Source of the DNA: Reticulitermes speratus
Lineage: Eukaryota; Arthropoda; Insecta; Blattodea; Rhinotermitidae
NCBI GenBank assembly: GCA_021186555.1
Contig: JAJKFL010000003.1
Location: 45,791,908 to 45,855,907, forward strand
Direction of reading: 5' to 3'
Length of the DNA stretch: 64,000 nucleotides
The notes beneath the pieces were generated by a model that searched no databases, was not told the DNA's origin, and was given only the letters and a program-made list of their open reading frames with translations. The translations under genes and the position numbers were made by a program. Of this stretch, positions 50,108 through 62,100 are shown piece by piece (position 1 is the first letter of the stretch; every line of letters starts with the position of its first letter).

Positions 50108-53100
50108 GTATTTATTCAGTTTGGACATACCAGTTCTTGAAGTCTGAGAAGGAAATGAGATGGGATAGTGAAGTCTTCTACATATTGACAGTTGTGAAGT
50201 AAGGAGGATTGGGGTGGGGAAGTGATAGATATTAATCTTGTTCATGTTAAAAACTTTAATTCTTAAGCCCATTGACAGTGGACCCAAATAAGTTTGTGGT
50301 TTGAAAATTATTAACAGATTTTTATCCCACCTCATTTTGAAGTTAAACATCTGTATTATACGTGATATTGTTTCAAACTAAGTACCTTTTGAGGATTCAC
50401 ATCTTCTTGGACATGATGCAGTGTAACTGGGTGAGTGATTTATGATGTTTTAAAGGAACTTGGTGCACGAAGTTCATTTGAAACATTGGGAACCACACAG
50501 TGCAGCAACAAAGTGTCATATTCCAGAAGACCTGAATCCTCAATTACACCACCATGAGAACATCCATTCTCACATGGTTACCTTCTGTTCTTTCTCCTCA
50601 CACCCAACTTCCATTTGAAACAAAAGAACTTGGGATATTTTTTATGCATTAATATCTAGAGCCATAATGTTTTGCTATGTATTTGTGTTTCCATCACAAA
50701 CACTACATAGGTGTTCACACTGGGTGAGCATTGGCTCAGTCAGCAACTGTGACTGTAAACAGTCATCACATGCAGTTGTCCTGCCTTGCTACATATCAGA
50801 AATGTGATCAACTAGAGACAGTATAGAAACACTTACAGAATGAGCGCAATGTTTTCCTGTGTGTAGTATCAAATTTGTAGCTCAACAGGCAGGTCAAGCC
50901 TCTGTTGGTATCATGAAGTTCACTGCACGAAGGCTGGAAAATAAGTTGTGTATGTAGCAATGCACAATGTGTGTGACTCTCCCTCTGTGTTTTAATTACA
51001 ATGGTATAAATGTTTTACAAGCTTACTGACTTTGAAAATACCTGTAAAAATTGTGGTTGGCTAAAGATGATATAGCCAAGAATATATGACATATATAATT
51101 TTTATATTACTTATGATGAATAATTTTTATTTATGAAATGCGTAACATTGGGTTTTAAAGAGTCCTATAGAGTGATATAACTGCTGTTGGCGTTTTTTCT
51201 GATCACTTCACTAAAGTTGAACCTCTTCTACAAGTAGTTGTAGATGGTTTACAAAGAATTTTCCATCTCTCATGGTCTTGCGCTCTGACTCTTATGCCAT
51301 TCCATTCAATTTCTCTTTCCTTGAAAATCTCCTGTATCCCTTCTTCCCAAGTCTGTTGGGGTCATTGGGTCTGTTCCCCTGTATTCTAGCTTGCCAGGCC
51401 ATTTTGGGGGTATCTCTCATCCCCCATTCTTACAACATGCCCAAACTGTCTCAATTGTACTAACTCTGTCATTTCTTTGAGGGGAATTATTTGATCACTT
51501 CAAACTCTCTAAATTTGTGCAGCAGCAGCAGATGTCTCTTGTAGTCCACCAGGGAGGTACAGAATTAACAAGAATGGTTAGTGCCACTTCATTTTCATAA
51601 CTAATGTCTGATGTAAGTTTGTCTGCAATTAGCAATAATGCTTGGCAGTGCAAGTCTAGAAATTGCAGGACTACATTTTGCACAGAAATCTTACAGCTGG
51701 TTTGTTGTGTTTGAACAGGGGAAAGGCTTGTTTGCTGTGAAGCCGTTGAAGACAGGTGATGTTATATTTGAGGAGAACCCATTGGTTTGCTGTCAGTTTG
51801 CATGGAATGCTGCGTATGGTTATCTAGCATGCGATTTTTGTATGAGGTGAGGATTTTAGACTAATAGTTACTGGAACAGAATTTGAAATTTGTAGTTGTC
51901 ATGCAATGAATAACAAAACTTTCACCAGTATTTAGTCTTCTCTGATTATGTGTTTTGTGAAATTCATCAGTCTTCTCTTGATAGATAACATGAGTTTATT
52001 TCATATAGAGATACGAGTAAAGTTGTTCCTGTGTTTAAGCACAATGTCATGAAGATGTATGGTGTATGTAGCTTGGTTCATTTAACTGCCACACAGTGTT
52101 AGAACTCCTCAGGTAAAAAGGGAAATTGTTAACATACATTCTGTATTAGGGATCTTAGAAACATTCGTAACAGGCAGAGAAAACTTCTCGGCACTGTGGA
52201 TTTTTACACCTGTTTCTTGGTATACTAGTAGAAGCACTTCGTTATTGGAGGGATAAAATTCCTTGTTCCCAGATGGTGGGCTTCTGTTAGTCTTGGGTTT
52301 TATGATGCTGTTCATTTAACTATTATACCTTGTAGGTTATCAAGATTCAAGTCTTCAGGGATATGCATTGTGTCGATTGGTAGTTACTGACGTTTCAGGC
52401 TGTGAAGATGGAGGCAGCAGGCTTCTGGACTACTCAGACCCTGAAGATGGACGTAGCAAGCTCCTGGACTACTCAAACCCTGAAGGTGGAGGCAGCAAGC
52501 TCCTGGACTACTCAGACCCTGAAGATGGAGGGAGCAACAAACTTCTCTGAAACATCAGTAACTATCACTCGACATAATGTTGTATTTGAGAAGACTTGAC
52601 TGTACATCAACATCACTGTGTAAAACTTCAGACCTTGCTTTGTAGGTGTTCTATCAGCATGGTGGTTTGAAGTACTGCAACATGTGCATGTTGGTACTAT
52701 ATCAACAATTTAGTTTTGTATTCTGAACTGTTGGAGATTGTTAAACAGAGCCAGGCACTTCATAAAGAAACACTTATATGGTTATCTATTTATTTTGTGG
52801 TGTAAAGTATGCTGAATGAAATTTTAAGACATTAAACAGACTGGTTTTTAAAAAAATTAAGTTTCAGAATAAACTTAATTTAATGATCACTATTTAAAAC
52901 ACCAACTGGATGCACCTTTATTCTAAAGATGTGTAGATCTTTAAAACATTTCAATGAAACCCGACACATGTTTCGGCTCTGTACAGAGCCATCCTCAGGG
53001 GTTTTCTTGTCACTAAAATTGCATAATTTATAATAAAAGCGTAATTTCCTTGGTTCAATTTGTAAGCACAGTTTTTCACTTTCACTGTTGTTGTGCACAG

Positions 53101-56100
53101 TCACTTATGTTTCTTATATTACTAATAGTTTAGTATTATCGTAGTATGTGCTGATGCATGGTACTGTTTCTTATTCCATGAGGTGTGTTCTTGTGGTGTG
53201 TGCTGTACCTGGTCTCATACACAACCAGGTACAACACACACCACAAGAACACACCTCACGGAATAAGAAACAGTACCATGCATCAGCACATACTACGATA
53301 ATACTAAACTATTAGTAATATAAGAAACATAAGTGACTGTGCACAACAACAGTGAAAGTGAAAAACTGTGCTTACAAATTGAATCAAGGAAATTACGCTT
53401 TTATATAAATTATGCAGTTTTAGTGACGAGAAAACCCCTGAGGATGGCTCTGTACAGAGCCGAAACATGTGTCGGGTTTCATTGAAATGTTTTAAAGATC
53501 TACACATCTTTAGAATAAAGGTGCATCCAGTTGGTGTTTTAAATAGTGATTGTCAAAGATGCACGGTGATTTTAGATTAAAGTTACTTTAATGAATTAGT
53601 TACAGAATGAGGCTTACAGTTAATTGAGTTTAATCACTGTATTAGTAACAGGATTAATACTTGATGTAAAACTACATAGCTGCTTGAAAAGTTGTACATG
53701 ACTGACATTGTGCATGTTGTGAAATGGCTTTTATTGTATATTTTTACATTATCTGGAGCTGGTATAGTTCAGTCAGTATAGTGTCTGGGCTGTGGGCTGG
53801 ATGATCTGTGGTTTGATTCCTGGTATGGGTATGAGATTTTTCTGTTCTCCAAAACATTCAGACTGGCTGTGGGGCCTGCCCAGCCTCCTATTCAGTTGGT
53901 ACTGGGGGTACTTTTCTCAGGGTTAAAGTGGCCACGGCGTGAAGTTGAAGACTGAGCTATATCTAATGCCGAGGTTAAGAATGAGTGGCATTGAAACTCT
54001 GCTCTTTTTAATGCCTTCATCGTGTGGACACGGACAACTTTACTTTTTACTGTACATTATCTTCTGCTGACAAAGTCTGATCCTAGATTTATATGCAGAG
54101 CTAGTAGGTTAACTGATGCAGGTTCTGTGATGTGCAAAATAGCTCTTTCTGTTGGGCCCACATGAATGGTTGTCTTCCACCCTTTCTCTTGAAAATCAGA
54201 ACAGATCCTTTTTCTAAACTACTGTATTCTTTCTTTTAATACAAGATGAAGAATAAAGTTGGAAATCAAGTAATCCTAAGATTAACTTTATTTGTAACTG
54301 TTCGTGCTTAAGTATAATAATGATGTACTTGATGAAAAATGTATGAGTATATTCTTGATGTATTTATTTTCAATGCATAGGCCACTTGAAGGAGCTGAGG
54401 AAAATGTACAGAGACTTACAGGAAAGAAGGATCTTGTGTTGCCATACCCACACTGCTGTCCAACAAACAGGGAGTCTCACACACAGTGCCCATTGTGTAG
54501 GGTAATATTCTTATGTCATTTGTTCCTGTAATGTAAAATTTAATTTTCATATTGTCTTCTGGATTATGGCATTATGTAGTCTAATAGGCAGGAGTCAATA
54601 TTTTGGAGGATCGTGCAGCCATCAATCAATTTTAAGGTCAGTTGACCGTCTCTGGCCAACAGTTCATGAACTTTTGCAGCTGTTTCTGGATGTCAGGCTG
54701 TTGGTGGCCCATGCACCTTGGATCATCTTCAAGGTCCTTACATCCCTTACTGAATCTTTTAAACCATTGAAAAGCATGCACACAAGACAGAGCTTCATTT
54801 CTGTAAACAGATTCCAACATTTTGTGCGTTCCTGTAGCTGAATTGGTGTTAATTTTAAGGATTATATCATGTTATTGTTTTAGATAATTTTCAGTTGTTT
54901 CCAAAGGGGCTGATGCAGTGCCATTAATGAATTTTGTACAATAAAGCATTTCTCAGTTTTACCACATCTGTTCCAATCGTGAGCATTTGTACTTATGTAT
55001 ATTGACCGTCATGTTGTCGCTTACAAAGCATTAACTGATAAAATATTAGCAGCATTTGAAGAGTAACACAGGACTGTCTGTGCACTAAACAAACTTGTTA
55101 TTATCTCTGCAGGTGCAGTACTGTAGCAGCATCTGTAGAGACAAGGCCTGGAGTCAGTACCACAGGACCCTGTGCTTGAAATCACATTCACACGATCCTA
55201 ACCATCCTCTGGAGCAATTGAATGAAGCCTGGAAGTGAGTAGTTGCTTGTAGCAACTTCATCCTGAAGTTTTCCTGATTTTTCGCAGTCTTTTAGACAAA
55301 TTCACTTTATATATTCATGCTTTGATCGCGTGTGTTGCAATTAATATACTGACCAGCTTCATATTGACTTATGCACAATATTCACCCTCTGTTTGTGAAT
55401 ATATGAAAGTCATTTATCATCATAAAGTAATGTCTGTCAGTTAGATGCAAAGAGTTTAGTATAAAATTACATTGGAGTGATAACGAATTTTCATTTTGCG
55501 TAAATTAATTAAAATATATCCGATAATAATTTCTGTAGAAAAGTTGAAGGGTGAACCATGATGAATCTTGTGACTGTTGGCCTCTTCGCAACCCCAGCTG
55601 TGTGAAGTGTGGACTAACAGATGTAACAGATATTCCGTATTGTTTCTTAGTTTGAAATGTTTCCATATTGATATCTGATGAATGTAGTTATCTCTGCTCA
55701 TATTAGTAAATCAGTCTCATTTGTATTTGTAATAGAAAAAAATTTGAAATTGCAGAAAACATGTCAAATGCAAACGGAATGAATGGTGACATATTCATGA
55801 ATGTGCTACAACTTGCACATAGTTACTTACCAGGATTCACAGATGCTGAATGTGACTGATACATGTAGCTTTGGCTTTTAAGGTTAGGTATGTCATATGT
55901 TGCAGCTGTTCCAACATTTTGGCATACATTACAGTTACTGTTCAGGGTGAATCCTGACACAAGCTTCAGAAGTGTACAGCTATAAATGGTTTGCCTTGAA
56001 TCTGTATTAATGGGAAGTAGAATTAAATAAGCTGGACACCAAAATGGAGTACTATTCCTGTGATGTGTTGGACAGCCCTGTTAGATTGGAAACAGATGCA

Positions 56101-59100
56101 GCATTGTTTTAAGATGACAGTTTGGTATTATTGCAGAAGTTGTGCTGCTTGCTGCCAGATTGGATTAGCAGTAGTACTTGTTGCAGGTATATGCATTTCC
56201 CTCCCGAAACTGCTTCAATCATGATTCTGGCTCGAATGATTGCTACAGTTCAGCAGGCAGATGACCCAGCCAGTGCTCTGCAGTTGTTTATGCAGGTAAT
56301 GGGCTGAACAGTACTTTATAATGTTACAGTGAGCCAGGGAAGGAGAATGTGAAGGGGAGCATGTATTACAGAATGGTGAAGATTGTGTTGGAAATGATAG
56401 TTCTATCTTTCAGTCTTCTCTCCTCAGTAAGGAATACAGTTATCCCCCAGAGTTATGTCATAGGTGGTGCTGAGACTGGTGACATTAGTCAAGATAACAT
56501 AAGTCGAGACAGATTTTTCTGTAATACAATGTTAAAATTGAGAGGGTGGTTCCAGACAATCTATTTTGACCAAGAGAAAAGATATTTATTCTTATAAAAA
56601 ATGAGCAAAGTATGAACTCTGACTGAACAAATGACAATTTAAGGAGGAGGCACTTTCTCTTGAACTGTAGGCAGGTCATCTGGATCATCATCTGCAATGA
56701 CCAATAATACAGGTGGTGATGCACAAGTCCCTGAAGATGGCTTGAAGAAATTGAGCATTGTCTTCTTGTGAGATGAAGACCTCTTCTCCTTCAGAAGCTC
56801 CTCATAGCAAGCAAGCATCCTCATAATTCCTTGTCTAGTTGTTGCTCGTTACTTGTTTGAATCAGTATTCTGAAACACCTTGATGCCAGGTTTCGTGAAT
56901 CCACTCAACTTTGAAACCATCATGGTCCTCTCCTTATGCCGAGCCTCAGGTTCCTCAGCTTCATGGGAGCTTTGTTTCCAAATTTCAACAAGATTGTCAA
57001 GCTTGTTCTCCTGATCATGGGAGTTTAGCAACTCAAAGAAATCTTCAGCATCATACATACAAATTTGTGTGCTTGGCTTAATATATTGGGTTCTGGGGGC
57101 AAATGACATACGTCGAGATGACGTAATTTCGGGGGTTGCCGTACTGGTGAATGTCAGAGGTTGAATAATCTTGAGGTCAGTGATCTTCTTTAATTAGCAT
57201 TGGTTAAATTTTGAGGTCATTGTTCTGTGATAATTAAGTTATGTGATTTGGCATAGAAGAAATGAGTGGAAGAGGGTGGACTGTGTGTTATTAAAACACA
57301 ATACTTTTTAAGTGCTCATTGCAGCTTCTTGATAATATGGGAGTCTGACTGTGAAGAAAATATTCCAGTTTTCACATTCTGGTAGCATGTTAGTTAAACT
57401 GTGTGCAGTTCTATTGTGATTGGTCAGGTATAACTAATCAACCTTGATTTATCTCACTGTGAATTTTTAATGATGAGACAAATATTTATGTGTGAAGATA
57501 GTAGTTATATGAACACACATTTTATTGCAATATGATTCCAGTATTTTTGTCCCAATATTTTTAGGCTATTTGCTTAAGGCGTGTAAGATCATATCCTCTC
57601 TTTCAGTGTATGAACCAATTGACCATTTCTCAAATAGAACAGGCATGAGCATTGTGTTAAGAGTTCCCCCCTCAGACTGAAACATTTTAATTTCCTACAT
57701 TTAACAGTAATAGTATGCTTTATCCGAAGTCTTTGTGAGAGTGATAGTAACGTCTGCTAATACAGGGCTATGAAATTGTGTACATCAATAGATTTTTGAC
57801 ATATATGAAACTTAGCTTTCATTAAGACAGTAATAAGTAATGGACCATTGGAAATGGGAATATAAAAATTTTCATGCAGGTGAGCTATAAGTATGAGTAC
57901 AAATTGTTTATCAAATAGTGTCTGTAAATCAATTATTACAAATATTGTGATGATGCAGAATTTTGACATTATATCCAACAAATTCAATGCAAACATAATC
58001 TTTACCTCAGTATCAAGTTCTTCAAGGAGAAATACAACAATAACAGTCTTCATTAGTACCGCTGTGAGAACCTCAGATCTCACAATCTGTAAACACATAC
58101 ACTGTTGCAAGTAACAAAAGAGAACTGGCTGTAGTGAGATCATACAATCATTCAAGCATGAAGTAAATTGTATTTTATTGTTGGATTATAAACCTGTATC
58201 ACATAAATATAACACAAGATTCATAAGATATATTTTGGAAGAGTTATGGCAGTGGTGTATTGCACGAAGGATTCCTGTACTTGATTTCTTCCATAGGTGA
58301 CACTGGTCATGGGCAGGTAATATACAAGGCCTGTTACAATAATTTTGTCTTTGGAATCAGTGTTTATATCTGTTATAAGTTTTGTTTAGTGACAGTAATT
58401 TTGGTTTCTGTGTTCTGCATTTTAGGTTTTTATGGGTATTCCCACAATGTATCTTGTATATTTTCTGTTTGTCCATGATTGGAGATGCACAGGTTGTGAT
58501 ACAGGTTGTCCAGTGATCAAGAATAGCAGCTGCATAGGTGCCTCCTTGCCAGTTCATTGGAGGGTAGGAAGAGATTCAGTTCCTAAAATGTGTTTTTTTT
58601 AATGCAAGACAATTTAAAAAAAGTCCTGAAACTGAGTAATGTGAAGAATTATGAGGACCAAAGCCTTGCTGCCGTCTGTAGCCACCTTATTTATGTCTTC
58701 TTGTACTGTTGTTAGCCACATTTGCAAAATTGCAAAAAGCGACCCTTAGCTTCATCATGTCTGTCTGTCTGTCCACGTCAAACAACTCTGCTGCCACTGG
58801 ATGGATTTTCATGAAATTTGATATTTGAGGATTTTTTGAAAATTGGTTGAGAAAGTTTGATTAAAATCTGAAAAGAATAATGGGTACTTTACGTGAAGAT
58901 GTATGTACATTTATGATGATATCTCGCTGAATTCTTCTTAGAATGAGAAATGTTTCAGACAAAAGTTGTAGAGAAAATCAAAACACACATTTTGTGTTTA
59001 GTTCCCCCCCCCCCCCCCCCCCCCCCAAATATGTGTTAATGTGGAAAAATATGGTAGAGCCAGACAGGCCACAGATGACAATATAATACTGTGCAGATGC

Positions 59101-62100
59101 GATTTGCATGCCGGATAATTAAGGCATGAATAAGACAAATACTCATAATATTTAATACATTTTGGTTTTCCACGGCAACAATGGTTATGTGAACGTACCT
59201 CAGTGTTAATGTTATTCATACATTACCTGCCTTGTGTCTACTAGTTTGATCAGTTATGCTGGACTGATGTTTGCAGTTCTGTCACCGAACTGTGAATGAA
59301 GAGGAGGAGATAGCTCACAAATTGCTGGGAGAGCACTTCAGAGGGCAGTTGCAGACATTGCGAGAGCTGATGACACAGGCTCTGTATAGTGACGCTGTGC
59401 AACAGGTTAGGTGCTGGATTAATGTTTTCTGCAATACTCACCATCTGCATGCACATGTGAACAGTTGTTAGGGCTACTGAATATGTGGTTCTGTTCTGTA
59501 TACTGAATCTTAAAGTTGTGATGTAACTTCAGATGTCATCAAGTGACTTAATAGGAGGTCTTTTTAAGTACATTTTTAGTTTCGGGAAATAGAAAAGTCA
59601 CCCAGGACGAAGTCAGATGATACAGTGAATGTTCCAACACTGGTATTTCTTTCTTGCCCAAAAGTTGCCTTATTGAAAGAACTATATGGCAGGGCACATT
59701 GTTGTGACAAAAGCCCATTTGTGTAGTCAGAGATTTTGTCTTTTTCAATGAATTTATGATCTCTAATATTGATTAATTTCTGTCATTGCCAAGTCCTTGA
59801 ACTTAACCACAGCCCAGCCATCTTCATGTTCCCTGTGCCTGTTCTAGCATTTCTTTAGGGTGAAGTGAAAGGACTCCATGTTTTATTTTTTCATGGTATG
59901 CATTTACAATAACTATCTTGTGATTCATCTTTTCAACCAGCAGTTTTTAAGTGTGTTTGCAAAACATCTGTGAAAAGTGAGTATTACCTTCATCATGCCT
60001 GTCCTTCGGCACACAACAGAGCGATTCCCACTGGACAGATTTTCATGAAATTTCATATTTGGGATTTTTGTTAAAATTTGTCAGCACTTTCTGATTTTGG
60101 TTAAAATCAGAGAAGATTAATGGGCGCTGTAGATGAAAACTACATATGCTCATAATCTGTGGCCATGATTGCTCTTCATATGTGAGACAGACTGTCCTCT
60201 GTGACATACAAGCTGAGGCTGAATAAACATTTTAGTATGGAGCATGATCGTCAGGGTTTGACAGCAATTATAAATCTCACTCGTTACAGTATCTTGGTAA
60301 TGACTGGTTATAAATCTGTTGCTAACATATGGATAAATCTTACAGTGTATTTTAAAGTACGGAATGTTTTTCTGGAAACTAATCATGAATTTAATATATT
60401 GGGAGAATACCAGAGCAAACACAACAAAAGTGTTATGCTATGCAGGCATTTCCAAACTTGTTATGTTTTTTATTCTAGTGGCTCTTGCCAGATGGATTCC
60501 AGTCTCTTGCGGCACTAGTGGGAATGAATGGCCAAGGTGTTGGTACGAGTCCGTTCAGTGAGTGGGTGAAGAAAGTCTCTGAACTGCAACTTCCAGTAGA
60601 TGAGAAACAGCAACTGGATTCGTTCATTGACAAAGTGTATGAAGACCTGAATGAAGGTGGGACAGCTTCAGCTGGAATTGTTAGACAATACTTAAGGTTG
60701 TGGGTGTAAAATTTATGTCTGTGGAATGTTCATTACAAAATGGAGGCACATGCCATAATATTTGAGAGTGGTAAATTTGATTAGGAAGTGTTTTTGTGGT
60801 GGGGGTTTTCAGAAACACCTAAAATATGACTAATGTCTGGTAAACCCTTTATAGATGTGGGTTTGCACATGTGGATGCAAATAGGAAAACATCCCTAGAA
60901 ATTAATTTTATATATTTAGACAACAAGGAAATTTGCTGCATTTTTAAGACATTCTGCATAATCTCTTGTTTTATTTTCCACAAAATGCTGTTTGTTTTAT
61001 AATTTTATCTGTTTCTGTTCAAATAATACATTTTTCATTAACCATATGCTAAAATTTAAATACCCACCCTGGTGGGGATAAAGGTTAATATGCAGATGAT
61101 GTTTGGGGATGCAACTGTTCTTGCATATATTTAGCAAGAAATATTTCTAGACTGTGTTGGTAGCATAGCATCGAGATCTAGTTACAGCTAACTGAGTATA
61201 TTTTGAAGTGTGTGACATCACAGCAACTGCAGTATAAGTGTGCAGTATATTCCACCCTAACTCAAGAGACATTTTGTAATGGTTATCGTGCTTCCGTTAT
61301 GAGCCGTGTAGCAGAAAAGATTCATTCACTCTTTTCAGTGTTCATGGAACAGTGACCATGAATCTTAACAGTGTTCTTGTCTCTTGATGTGAGCAGTCAA
61401 TTCAATAACACTTTTTTTTTTCAGTTAGTTTTAGTAACTGGGATGCAGTAAAATTACCTGCAGCAATGGAGGGGAGAGATGGTGTGGATAAGTCAAAATG
61501 TTGGATAATCTGGAAAATGTTACTCTGTAATTTGCTTTGGAATTACAGATAGGACTCATACTTTTTGGGAGTGGTGCCGAGCCCATCTGATAACATTTCA
61601 TTGCAAAATGGCATATCCTGTTTTTCCAGTTGAGTGATCTATACAGTGTACGATTTTATGAATAGACACACCCTCCCCATTAGGATTTTATTGTATTCAC
61701 ATTATACAACAGACATGAAATATGGAGTATTCTATGCTACAGCATTTTATTTTCGTACTTTTCTCCTAGCACAGGAATAATTACCATATTTCCTGCCTCA
61801 TAAGACACATTTTTTTCCTGAAAAATATCCCCAGAAATCACTGTGTTTTAACACCGGAAGGTCAAATTGTAGACAGGTGTTTATCAGCCCTTGCTACTTG
61901 TAGGGTGCTTATGAGGCAGGAAATACTTTACCTATAATTGTTGTCTGATCCACAGCGGTAGGTGGTTTCCTTAACAGTGAGGGCTCTGCACTGTATGCTC
62001 TTCAGAGTGTCTGCAACCACAGCTGTGATCCTAATGCAATGCCCAGCTTCCCATACAGCAACTCCCAGCTAGTCATGTGTGCTGTGAGGGACATAGCACC

